In this document: piece by piece, positions 1-11,289 of the stretch
How positions within the stretch are numbered: the stretch's first letter is position 1
Layout of the letters: each line of letters starts with the position of its first letter
Source of the DNA: Xylocopa sonorina
Lineage: Eukaryota; Arthropoda; Insecta; Hymenoptera; Apidae
NCBI RefSeq assembly: GCF_050948175.1
Contig: NC_135199.1
Span: 5,150,501-5,214,500, forward strand
Reading direction: 5' to 3'
Length of the DNA stretch: 64,000 nt
Notes under the pieces: model-generated
Databases searched by the model: none
Told to the model about the DNA's origin: nothing
The model's input: only the letters and a program-made list of their open reading frames with translations
Position numbers and translations under genes: made by a program

Positions 1-397
1 TCGCGGCCGATTAGATCCGCCGCTGTGAACGAAATTCCGCCCTGGAAACGAACGCCTCCGGCGAAACGATCAGAAATTGCGAGAACGACGAGTTTAACGC
101 CCCGGAATCTTCGCTCGTTCGTATCGATGGATTTTTTTCAATCTCCAAGAAAGATAGCCGACTGTAAAATCGGGAGGAACAGCAGAACGGAGAGTAGTGG
201 ACGATCGACAACTATACTCGGTCATTAAAATAATTATCCTCCCCTCGTAATTACAATCAACAGGGAAGCTCGACTGTATAAAGTAATTAAATTTTATCGT
301 GGAACTAATTCGCGTTCGCCTCGAGTAACCGGAAGCCTGTAACAATTCCAAGCTCTGCAATTATACTTATTGCTTGAAAAAAAAGGAAGAGAGAGTG

Positions 398-410
398 GGA
401 TTCGAACTCC
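398..410 (-). other. tRNA-like B box with downstream T run
   Basis: On the minus strand this reads GGAGTTCGAATCC, close to the RNA polymerase III B-box consensus GGTTCGANNCC and to the T-arm of Leu/Ser tRNAs. It is followed by CCCAC, a pyrimidine-rich tail and then a run of eight T (378-385 region on the plus strand shows the matching A run). An A-box-like TGGCC word lies about 50 bases upstream. The T-stem does not pair cleanly and I cannot fold a cloverleaf, so this is not called a tRNA. It may be a decayed tRNA, a tRNA-derived SINE fragment or chance. Confidence 0.3.
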
Positions 411-461
411 CGTTTCCATCCCATCGCGATAACGTTTAATTTTTCCAGAATGGCCAGAGCA

Positions 462-479
462 GCGCGAAAGCTTTCGCGC
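462..479. repeat. 18-bp perfect palindrome
   Basis: GCGCGAAAG is followed directly by its exact reverse complement CTTTCGCGC, with no spacer. The centre is a HindIII-type AAGCTT. A perfect 18-bp palindrome is expected less than once in a random window of this size. No flanking gene explains it; a dimeric protein site is possible. Confidence 0.85.
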
Positions 480-2845
480 GAGTATTTCGGGAATTAAATA
501 ATACGCTTCGAGGATAACCGGATGCGGGTATTAAAAGAGTATCGCGATTTGTCGCGGGACGGGGCGAGAACGCGGTAGGGAAATGCTTCTTGGCGAAAGT
601 GCTGCGTTTTATTATTAATTCCCACCAGTCGACAGATCTCGCGCGAACACGAAGAGGAACGTTGATCACCGGAATAAACTCGAGTTTATCGCGCACGCGA
701 AATTCCTTTGAATTCACGGCGACCCCCCATTTCGCAACAAATTAGATTCGTACGCGAAATTTGAACGGGAAAAATGAATTAACAGATTGATGCAATGCAA
801 ATTAAACGCGGATCCCGTTCGTCGAAACGTTTCAGCCCCTCTCGGAGTCTCTCGCCATTTTTCCACGCGATATTAAGCAGACTGATTGTGAGATAGCCAA
901 CGTTTGAATGCGGGACGCGAGTAAATGTTGTCGAAACGCTGAAGATCGTCCTTTCAAAATTAACTTTACCGCGAGGAAACTTTTTTTATGTGCCGCATAA
1001 TTTCAGATATGCTATACATTCTAAACGAGACTGGAAAATGTTAACTTGCAGTCGTGGTAATAAGCAAAACGGGTAAACAGCACGAATTATGCTCCCCTTT
1101 AAATATAAAATATAAACCTGCAGCGCGAAGAGAAACGCGCGAGAGCTCGAGCGATTTTTAAACAAAATACGAATCGTCAACAATACCCAAGAAATGATTA
1201 CGAGCGCGATAATTACTTTCAATACCCGCGTACATCCCCTGGAATATATTTCTACCAGTATAATGAACTACCATTGCACGCGCGCGCAATTTCATTATTA
1301 AAAAAAAGAAGAAGAAAGAACGAAGGGAGGACCAGACGAGGAGACAGCCTATGTCAAGCGTTGAGGTACCATTATCCCTTTAATCGCGACGCGTACGCGC
1401 TCGTCGACGGTGTTATTACGCGGGCGCTGTGTTTAGAGGCGTGAATGAAACGCGTTGCGACAACGACGCGTGTCGCACGACCCTTTTTCTCTCCCGCACT
1501 TCGACCGTGGATAATGAGTCGGATGTCGCGGAAACGAATGGCACGAATATTTCACACTGACATACTTCCAACGACGAGACGGGACGAATAAAGCCCCCCC
1601 TGGTACTGGTGACGTACGATTGCATTAATCTCGCGTTTCGTACCGCGTGTAATACGTACGAGTGCGTGCGTGTGCACGCGAACGCGGTGGGCACACAGAC
1701 TCAGCGTCGAGGGACGAGTATCGATGAAAAGTGAAAGGAGAGTCGAACGAGCCAGAGGTGAATGAAGTTCCATCCTTTTCATCGGTTAAGAAAAGATACC
1801 GACAGGAACCCGTGGAACGGAATGAAAGCGACCCTCGACGCGTTTTTGACGGTTGAAAACGCGACATCCCCCGCCTACCGTCTCACCCTCGACTACACTC
1901 TTACTTCGTCGTTAGTATGAAAATAACAATTTTCTTTTAAAACCGTATTACACGCGTTAAGTGGACGGTTGAAGTGTTTTCAGCGCGCGTCGGGGAATAG
2001 GCGGTGCGTAACGCAACGAGGGCTTTTTCTGAAACTTCGAGCGGCTCTTTTTTCCCTCTGCTCCCTTTGATCGCCTTTTCCTGCCCGTTTTTAGGAAAGA
2101 GATGGATACCAAAGCGAGTTTGCAAAATTTTATTCCCCTCGGTTTAAAAGTTGAGCGAAATCTATCCTTTTTTTTTTTTGCCGTTAATGATAAAAGTAAG
2201 CGTCAGTTTTTTCTAAACAAGTTTGCCGTGAAAGTTACCGGGCGAAATATATTTTTCATCGCGGATAGAGTAGTCTACGGGAAATTCGCCTTTTCCACGA
2301 CACTCTAGCAGGCTTCTCTTCGTGTTGCGCACCGATTTTCGACTAGCTCTGTCGCGGATTCATCGACGCGAGGAATCAAACGCTGCGTGTTGTATCGCAA
2401 CGCGAGCTGGTACGGTAAATCGCTGGGCGCATTTGCAACGATGTCGTTCACATAATTTATTAATTACGTCGAAGCCCGGGACAAATTTACCCGGGCGAAA
2501 TTAGCGCTGGTCAAATTCGCGATCGATGGACAAACGGGCGAAACGAGGGGCGCGGTTAGTTCAAACAACGACGAGTATGATCGACGCGCGACTCGAATTT
2601 TAAGTGAAATTCGCTGGGAACCTGCACCACGGGCACCTGTGCCAACGAACGCATCGGAATCTCTATTCTAATGCAAAACGTCCGGTCGTTTTTACATGTC
2701 GAAACGTTTCGCTCCGCCGTCTAAGCGGCAATTTGTAGCGTTTCATCGAGTCTGGGTCGAATTCATTGCTGGAGCTCGGTTCGAACGCAGCGTAACGTTT
2801 CGAGTGATGATTTTAAAAAGCAATATTCGAGCTGAACAACTTGGG

Positions 2846-2923
2846 CAATAATATTAGCATAATTAATATTATATTATTGTTGTTGCGAAAAAACCAATAC
2901 TGGAATGAATAAACCAATACTGG
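2846..2923. repeat. AT-rich inverted repeat beside a 13-bp direct repeat
   Basis: CAATAATAT (2846-2854) pairs with ATATTATTG (2871-2879) around a 16-base loop. Immediately after it, AAACCAATACTGG occurs twice with a 20-bp period (2891 and 2911). The function is unknown; in AT-rich DNA this may be no more than slippage. Confidence 0.7.
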
Positions 2924-4096
2924 TTCCCACAACAAGCTGTGAACCGTGCGAGAACGAACGAAACGTACAACTGGCGATAAGAGGGTCAAATATTAATATC
3001 ATTTAATATTAAACATTCGGTGGTATTACGAGTTTATGAAATCTCCCCATCCTCCTATGGTTATAGCAGGTTTATTCCGCATCACGTCATAATTTTAATT
3101 AAATGACTTTCAAATATATATATATTCTCCTTTTAGCGTGCATATTGGTACAATTTAGAATTTTTCTTCGTGTTCTCTTACGAATTATTCATTTCGGCTG
3201 AACGTGATTCTGGCTAAATTAAATATTACCTTTTAATTTCACCTTTCCGACAGTTTAAATCCTTTAAGACCAATAATAAAAAATAGCCGCGATTCGCTTT
3301 AGAAATCGCTGTGTACGCGGACAGGAATATAAATTATACGCGTTTTTTCAATTTGACACAAAGTAATTGTAACGCGTATATCGATGAGACGGGAACGAGC
3401 ATCACTGAAGTAATTTTTTTCTCTTATTACACCGTGACAGGTTAATCGAGGTTCAATGGCATTCAATCTCGCGTAACCGATTCAACGGATTTCGGTGCAC
3501 AGAGATGAGAAGACAGAGAGGGGCAAAGGTGAAACGAAACGTTTCGCGAACAGAAACGGTGACAGCGTCGCGGGGAAACGCGAAAGAGTTAATCACGATC
3601 AGGATCGTAATGCGTCCCTTCTTCCTTGACAATAAATCGTCCCATGCGAGCGCGCGCAATCCGAGCGCAATAAAAAACAGTTATCTGCGGAACGTCGAGG
3701 TTTGATCGACCGCGGTGTTTTTATTTTTACGGTCAATGGAGACCGAAACGTCGCTCACCGAAACAAATCTTGATATCGTCGACAGCTAGGGAGCGAAATG
3801 GAACGATACAGAGAGTGAGAGAGGGAAACTAGAAAGATGGAGTGATAAAAAAAAAAGAGATAAAAAAATTCGCGATCCGTTTACGGGTGGGGAAACCGCG
3901 ACGCGAAGAAGAAGAAAAAAAAATAGCCAACGGGAACCGAAAACGTGGAAACCGATTTTTTCCCCTCGTGTAAAGTACAGATTTCAAGGCTGGCCTGGAA
4001 TGATCCTCGACAATGGCGTTCGAACGAGCCGACGAGGCACGAGTCTCTGGATTTCTGTTTTCCCTTTTTTCGAAACTTGGCTGAATACCGGGCCAC

Positions 4097-4143
4097 CGCG
4101 AAAACAGTTCGTTTTCGCGTGAAAAAGCTCGCTCGACGAGCGA
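4097..4143. repeat. Two adjacent perfect hairpins
   Basis: CGCGAAAAC (4097-4105), a 5-base loop, then GTTTTCGCG (4111-4119) form a perfect 9-bp stem. Ten bases later TCGCTCG-A-CGAGCGA (4129-4143) is a second, nearly loopless inverted repeat. No T run follows that would suggest a polymerase III or bacterial-type terminator. Possible roles are paired protein sites or an RNA structure in a transcript; neither is shown. Confidence 0.75.
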
Positions 4144-7125
4144 ACCGTGGGAAACTTCCCGATACGTCTCAATGGCGATCGACGAAATAGAACGAATCGA
4201 GGATGGCGGATGCTTAAATTAATCTGCGGTATAACGCAATAAAATTGCTGGATAAATTGTGACGGTGTTCGCGATATAACACGATTATTGCACAGCCAAT
4301 AACCAATAGAGGGTGACTTTATAGCAATTTGAACTATTTATCGTAAAGTCACATTGTTTCGCGTACACTGGTCCCGATGAACAATCGGAAACGAGAAGGA
4401 CACCGTTGGAATTCAATCGTGGCTAGCCGAGACAGTGAGCGAACGTCGATAAAATCGTGGCTGCTTTTTATATCGAAGGTACAATAACGAGAAAATATTC
4501 GCGCAACAGACATTTGTATAACGCGAAATCGTGTTTCCCCTCTGATATCCATTGTGGAACGCGATTATTCGACCCTCCGTCCTTTTTCATCCGGCAAGTT
4601 TTTCGCGCGTTGTGCAAGAAGATCCACGAGCAAAGAGGAGGCGTGTTCCCTCTAGCGCGCGGCAGGAAAAATTGTATGCTCGGGAATGAACGGGAATCGA
4701 GTCTGAATAAGACTTCTGCGCGGCTATTCGTGACGCCAGGAACGAGCTCCATTCGTGGCCAACGGTATTGTGTTGACGGATGTCCAAGTTTTGTACGGCT
4801 TCCTTCGATCACGTCGGTCCGGCGCACGATGACACGTAACTGAATTATAAGAATCACGTCTGGCAATAATATGATATTTGCGTTAGTCGAGAAAGCGTGA
4901 AAAGTGGATCGAAGGTGTCGATAACTTTGTCTCCCAGCGTTATCTGTGATTTTCTTTGCGACCACGGTGGACTTGGACGATCAACAGCGATATAGGCCAG
5001 GGAAAACTATAAATTATTATCGTTGGAAAAAAGGCACTTCGCGAGTCAGCAAGAGGATAAACATGACCGAGAACAGGGTTGGACAGGTTGGTTACAAGCT
5101 CGATTAAATCGTAAATGTAACCAGAATAATTTATTATCGAACGAGAGTGGAGCGACACGATTGAATGTTCCGCGCGATACACACGCGTGCGACGTGAAAG
5201 ATGGTTAATTTAACTGCGAGGTGGTGTGTCGTTGAAATTTTCAAAACCGTCCTCGTTCCGTAGATGTTGCGACCAGCCTCGTTTAAATTTCGGCAAACTT
5301 CCAGCGAAATAATTAACTCTGACTGACCGTTGAAGCGTTAATAAAGAATGACCGATCTGTAATTACAATATGGCCGGGCACGAGGAGTACAAAAATAATC
5401 AGCACCGAGCGCGGCGCATCGCGACTATCAATTAGTAAACGAATTTTGTCGAGACGCTTTGACGCCGGCCATGACGTTCAATTTTCAATGGGAATTGAAA
5501 CGAAAGTTTTTTCATTTTTAGCAATTTTTATCCCCTCTTTTACTCTTACAAAATATGCAACTTTTTCCTTTCAAAAAGAAAGATAATTTCCATTTTAATA
5601 ATTGATACATTTTTACAGATCACGTTTTACATATCCAGAATATTGTTTGTATTTAATCAATACTGATTAATGCATTACAGAATCAAGGCACGCTTCAATC
5701 ACTGTTCACCACGGAACTGTAACTCTTGGTAACAAGCTCCTGTGAAACTCTAATGATCCCATACAACGTTTCCATAATATATAGTAATAACTCATGCTAT
5801 GAAAATTCTAGCAACCAAATTGTTAGCGTCGCTTCTGAAAATCTTTCAACTCCTTCAAATTCATTCATTCACTCATTCCACTTCGAACGTACGTATACAT
5901 CACACACGTAAGTGACATCAAAGGGTAACTTTTCGCATAAGTTGCATCGTTCACGTCAAAATGGCCACACCATCCATCTTGGCGCTATTTATTAGGAACT
6001 CTTGTTCATACGTGAATAATTTTTAATTTGGTTCGCAGCAGCGATAATTTTTTAAGTCCATGGGTACCTATAACTTTTCAGTCCTCGGAATTTCGCTTTC
6101 TCTGCTTTGTCGTGCTGGCAAACTCCTCATTGCCACGTGCGATTTCGATGCCTCTGATCTGAACGCAAGAGAAACGATTACACAAATCTTCTCCATAGCG
6201 ATCATCATCGATTCATTTTTATTCCCGTTACGTTTGCGCCTTCGCATAGCTGGGATCGTTACGTACGGCTCGCGTTAACGCCAGCCGGCCTCTCTTGAAA
6301 AACGATAGGGGTTTATTGCGGGAGCGACGCGGATTGAAATTGGGGGAACTGCGGGCTGTCGAAGCGGTGGCTGGCCCGCCACCGATACAGATTCATCAAC
6401 TGTCGTCGCGCAAATGGCAGGAAAACCGCTGATACCGATATGGGCGCCGTAGTCGGAGGGATGTGGGCGCATGGGTCGCAGAGGAAAGTGCGTATCCGGG
6501 GGCGATGCTCGCCTGGTGGGGGTAGACGATATTTACGAGGTAACGATAAAATAAATATTTTCTGTTTCGCTGGTCGTCGTTACGGTTTCGCTACGGTGAC
6601 GATGTCGGTCCCCTTTAGTGCCGCTATAAACGCGCAATCTGCGCGATCCGCCGTTTTACGATTCCGTAAACCTGTCGCGATATTCTTCGGTTCGCCGCTA
6701 ACAAATTGTTACGTCCGATCGAAGGTCGACGGGCCCGCCGTTTCAGCGCCCGCGAAAATACGCGTTTCGACCCCGCGTTCCCTTCCGATGGCCAAGGGTC
6801 CTTTGTCGCTGCGATCGTTTTGTCCGCTCGCGCTCGGCTGCGGCTATTGGGTTCAATGGTTTTCGTTAGTAGGAACTTTAGGACTCACAATGGACCGACA
6901 GCCGTTAGTTTTATTCTCTTCTCGCGCGCCTGCGATGTTTCGTTGGCAATCGAGGACGATTGTCGATCCCTGTACCTTACGTAATGGCGCAGATCGGACA
7001 ACAGCGGGGTGGTTTAAATAATTGAACGCAAACTAAGCGAACGGAATGTATTGGGAACGTGGAAGCACTTTATTATACCTACGTGTATCAGCCTTTGGCT
7101 GGGTCAATCAGATGCAGCGGTTAAG

Positions 7126-7556
7126 TCAAGTGCGTCCGACGCGTTACTTATGTCGAGTGCGTCCTGGAGTACATTAGGTGTAACACGCGCGTCGTGTGTA
7201 TCGAGTGCAAGTTTGTCAAGTGTTATCGAGTGCACCAGGTTTGTCAAGTGCATCAGGCATGTTAAGCGGCTCGAGTGCGCGGGGTTACATCGGGCGAATG
7301 AAGTATGTTGTTAAGTGTATCCGATGGATTAACCCCAGCCGCGCGCATCGAAATCTATCAATTGTGTCCGGTAAGCGTGGCAAGCGTCTCGTAAATTAAA
7401 CGAGTCGGGTATTGATCGGATTAAGTGTATCAAGTACTGCACAAGAAATCCGCCGCGCCAGCGATTGAAAGTCCTGGAGGATTTCCTGGTGTATAATATG
7501 CGAAATGCATCGCGCGCGGTGCATACACGAATCAATGGGACCGCGTATATCAAGTG
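7126..7556 (+). promoter_or_regulatory. Homotypic cluster of TYAAGTG (NK-2 class) words
   Basis: TCAAGTG occurs at 7126, 7216, 7244 and 7550, and TTAAGTG at 7311 and 7421, all on the plus strand. One-base variants TCGAGTG lie at 7153, 7201, 7226 and 7271. TYAAGTG is the established core site of NK-2 class homeodomain proteins such as Tinman and Vnd. Six perfect sites in about 430 bp is far above chance for a 7-mer. The shared orientation and partly shared flanks (often followed by C/T-R-T-C) suggest the cluster grew from a degenerate short repeat. It could be a homotypic enhancer or simply a decayed minisatellite; no gene is adjacent to indicate a target. Confidence 0.45.
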
Positions 7557-7559
7557 TGG

Positions 7560-10500
7560 GAAACATGCGTTACGTAAATGAAGCCTGTCACGTCGATCGT
7601 CAATAACTCCTGCTCGACGTGCACATAATTACCATATTGTTACCCCAATTATCGATCAGCCAACCCTGACGGTACTAAAAATCCGCACAGCCGCCAGAGT
7701 GTGCTCCAAAGAGATGTTGATGTCGCGGGACGGGTGAAATCCCGCGGACTTTCTATTGCGGCGAGCGTGATCGGCGCGGATTTGCCGCGCCGCGTCGCGC
7801 AAATGATCCGAAAACCGCGGATACAACGCGGTGGAACACGCGCTCGAGCACTTGCCACCGAGTTTTCCGCCTCGTTCGATTCTGCACGCGATAGGAAGCG
7901 GCCAACGCTGATATTCCCGTGGGTCTCTGCACGCGCGCGTTTGTACGCCCGTCGCTTGTCTCTCGCGATACGATCCGCCACTTTTTTCCAGCCGTTCGAC
8001 TTCGTCTGTCACCCTGACGGCTAAATCGAATAGCTCGAAACGGTCCGCAGGAATTAGCCGTCTTCGATTCCGCGGCCAGCTCGGTTTTCCAGCGGGACAG
8101 TCGTGTCGGCGAACAACCGCGGTAATTTCGCGAATCGAGCATCGATCGGACAATTGGGCGAACGAAGGCAGAGGCGAGGAAATTCGTTCGCGAAAAGAGA
8201 GCTACCGATGATCGCTTCTAATCGATACGAACGCATAATACGAGCGACTAATGAAATCGCATCCTCTGCCGCTGACTCTCTATGTACAATTATCCCGGAA
8301 TAATAATCCATAGCAATTTGTTCGCGAGAGCCGCGTTGAATACTAAAAAGTGTCCAATTCCATCGTAATTAACAACGCGTAATGATATTACATAACAACG
8401 TAAAGCTCGCGTTGCTAAAGCTCTTGAATTACAACGCGGACGTACGATTTCACCGGCTACGTTTTAATCAATTTGATCAACGAACCGCCGCGAGATTTTG
8501 TTTAATTTACGCTTTGTTTCGCGTTACACTTTCGTCAACGTGTACCTGCCCTCCTTTCTTTTATTTCCGTCGTGTAACAACGGAGCACTAACGTACTACG
8601 AGTAATCCTTTCGTTCCCTTCTCATTTCTTTTTTCGTTTAACTCTCCCACGGTGGCGGATAAATTTGGCAGGAATGAAATTTTGAAATTTTGCAGAAGAA
8701 ATACACGGATTCGCTGGGGTAGACCTGCTCGTATAATGGAGTTTCCGTAACGTCGAAATGGCGCGGGCGCCGCGGCGAATCCTCTGGGAAGAATAAAACA
8801 CTTTTTCCACCGTTTCCGTTTCGCTCTCTCCTTCACCCCCGCCCCCTCTTCTTCTCGTCAAACGTTTTTAGTCATTAACCGTACACACGCGCGGCCAGCG
8901 TATTCAAAATTTCCATTGACAAAATCGAATTAATTCGCGCGGAACGGGGACGGATTAAAAATTGATCGCGCGCCCGCTCTTGTTTCGCCCCGTTCAATCA
9001 AAACGAATCGCGAGCACACCACGGTAAACACGAATTCACCGTATATACGGGCAGTAATGGCTGGTATTCAACGTGTCTTCGCTGGAACGCGAATATTTTT
9101 TTCAATCTTCGAAAATACTAGGTTTATTGGTCGATTGTAACCGCTGCACGGAGCACGTTGAAAGCTGAACGATTTTAATCACAGCTCGAAGGTTTCATTC
9201 ACTTTGTACTTTATAATATTCACGAACGGGGCGTATATTCCATAAATATCAGATTTATGAATCATTTCTCGCGACAAAAAAAAAGTACTTACTAATTCAC
9301 CTCACCTCCTCTTTTATAACGCAATCAATTTCCATGCAGAATTTAACATCAACGTAAAATTTAAAAATTCATACTCCTTTTAGAGAACTTAACTCTTCGA
9401 GTACTTTAATAATACACGCGTCACTCCAGCTTGCTTCTTTCCATCTGTACCAATCGCCTCCTAATTTATCAACCCCTTCGAACAGCCTTCAATCGCATTC
9501 ACTGATACCACGTAACAGATTCTCTCGAATAAGATCCCACAACCGGGTCCACGCGAGTTCGCAATGAATCCGTGCTCGTGATTCACGGAACAAGCCGGAA
9601 AGAAAATAATTTCGAAGAGAAACCGCGAGGAAGGGGTGGGGGTGTCGGTCTCGTTCGAGGATCTCGCGGCGAATTCGAGGCGTCTGCTTTCTTGCCGGCA
9701 GACGGGCCAGAGTGAACGATGAATGTATCGCATCCCTTTTTTCCCGACTCTTTCCGCGGGCTCGAAGAAGAGCTAGGCCTGAAAACGACGACCCCACCGG
9801 GCCATAGAACGTTTGTATGCGAGCGCGGCTGCACCAGCCAAGATGAGCCTGCGCCCGGGCTATAGTTTGTTACGCCGCGTATTGTGGATTTCCTTTTCTC
9901 CGCCGTTTTATTTCCCTGGCCCCGACGGCCTCCGACGCTCCTTTCCCTATCCTCCTGGGCTGCTACCGCCATCATCCCCCTTCGCCGCCTCTCTCTCTTC
10001 TTTTTCGTCGACGAACGGGATGATGGAGGCGCCGTCGCTCCGAGCGCTCATTTCCTTTCCCATAAATCCAACCGCGCGCGGGCGCGTTAATGGTCGACAC
10101 GCAGACGATTGTGCGATTCCACGCGGTAATTTGTCGACCCGTCTCACGCCTAGTATAGGGTGTCGTAACAGAGGCAATCGAACTTCCGTCGACTTTTTCC
10201 GCGCGTTGACGCGGTCTCGTTAATGGCTGGCGTTACGGTTTCGAATAGGGTAATTGGACGACGGAACGCGAAAGGGTGATATCTGTACCTGGGATATCTG
10301 GAAATCTTTCGTCCCGAATCTGTTGTCGCGATGCAGATAAGTAGGTTATAAATTACACGATTACACGGTGTTAACGAAAGTGTCCTTTTTTACGCGTTGT
10401 TTGTTTCCTTCGTTTTTCATTACACGTGAAGCGGGTTAAAGGGGTTTGTAACGATCCTCGTATCCTTTATGAGAATCTCTTTGTGAAGGCGTCATGAATT

Positions 10501-10740
10501 TTCGCACGGGTATTTGGTGGTGGTTTTAACGCAGAGCTGGAATATGCGGTTTTTTTCTCGCCTTGCGGAGAACCCGGCTACGTTCGCCCTGAAACCGTCC
10601 CACCGTTTTGTCCGCAACGCAAGCGAAAAATTTCTTACCGCTGCGGTCTGCCACGTGCAAACATTTTTCGCTTCCGTGGTTCTCTTCCATTCTTATCGCG
10701 TGTAGCCAAGGGGGAAGGGGAATTAGGGGTTTTAGAGTCC
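7560..10740. other. Non-coding, GC- and CpG-rich stretch
   Basis: No exon is recognised. The parts 7650-8150 and 9580-10220 are GC-rich with overlapping open frames on both strands (110-165 codons). These frames are Arg-rich and mirror each other across strands, the signature of stop-poor CpG DNA rather than genes. A minus-strand donor-like GTAAGTAC lies near 9285. Nothing else stands out. Confidence 0.55.
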
Positions 10741-11002
10741 ACATGTTCGGCAGCCGCTTCGACTCGGACGGTGACTAAGTTCACGACGCGGACGTGACTT
10801 GTTGTAAAGGGGACAGAGAAAACTGAGTCCGAGTGAAGTGGTCGTCATAAACCTGGTCATCGTAGTGAAAGTCTAGCCGTGGCGAAATTCCTGTTTGTAA
10901 GTGAAAACACCTTGACCAAGACGAGAGAGCAGGATGCGAACATCTTGGAAAGCTCCTAATTACCTGAAGAAGGAAACCAATGTGGCGGCCCTTCGACTCT
11001 CG

Positions 11003-11014
11003 CCACTAGAGGGA
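11003..11014 (+). promoter_or_regulatory. CTCF-like site
   Basis: CCACTAGAGGGA differs from the conserved CTCF core CCASYAGRKGGC only at its last base, and is followed by CAGCAC as in many vertebrate CTCF sites. It lies inside the putative 302-bp intron. CTCF is known in insects including Hymenoptera. A single 12-mer match is weak evidence by itself. Confidence 0.3.
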
Positions 11015-11048
11015 CAGCACGGCCTACAGTTTCCTGAAAGTACCCGAT

Positions 11049-11081
11049 GTACCTATCCTTTAGTCGAAAGTACCTATCCTT
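11049..11081. repeat. Short direct repeat, 21-bp period
   Basis: GTACCTATCCTT occurs at 11049 and again at 11070, with similar flanks (YGA upstream, T after). It is a simple two-unit duplication without obvious function. Confidence 0.7.
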
Positions 11082-11289
11082 TCCAATATATAGGAATTCT
11101 GACCTGTCGCTAATATCCCAGCGTCAAAGGCAGGGCTTACTAGGGTAAACGTTCTTCCCCTCTCTTTTCTTTTCTTCTTTGCTTTTTCTGTTCTACAGCA
11201 AAACCGAAGCAACGTCGCTTCACCAAAAAGAATATAAAGAAGATAACTAAGGAAGAATATAAACTGAATACGTGAAGAGGTAGAGTCAG

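Larger units (their letters stand above)
1..2300. other. Non-coding stretch, left edge
   Basis: I see no exon in this stretch. It is CpG-word-rich insect DNA with AT-rich patches, and its open frames are short and Arg/Ser-rich on both strands. It contains the tRNA-like B box and the palindrome listed separately. Coding potential was judged only by eye, so a short exon of an unfamiliar gene could be missed. Confidence 0.6.
2300..7050. other. Non-coding stretch with minor repeats
   Basis: No exon is recognised here. The stretch holds an AT-rich inverted repeat (arms 2846-2854 and 2871-2879), a direct repeat of AAACCAATACTGG at 2891-2903 and 2911-2923, a short TA run near 3114-3126, and paired hairpins at 4097-4143. 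A minus-strand frame at 4468-4965 (about 165 codons) is open but resembles no protein I know. The stretch 5500-6050 is AT-rich. Confidence 0.55.

Noticed and set aside
4468..4965. 165-codon minus-strand frame
   Set aside because: The composition is mixed, with no recognisable domain and no splice support, and it overlaps a 128-codon plus-strand frame.
5685..5700. AAGGCACGC, resembling miR-124
   Set aside because: The match ends after nine bases and the upstream sequence does not form the expected precursor.
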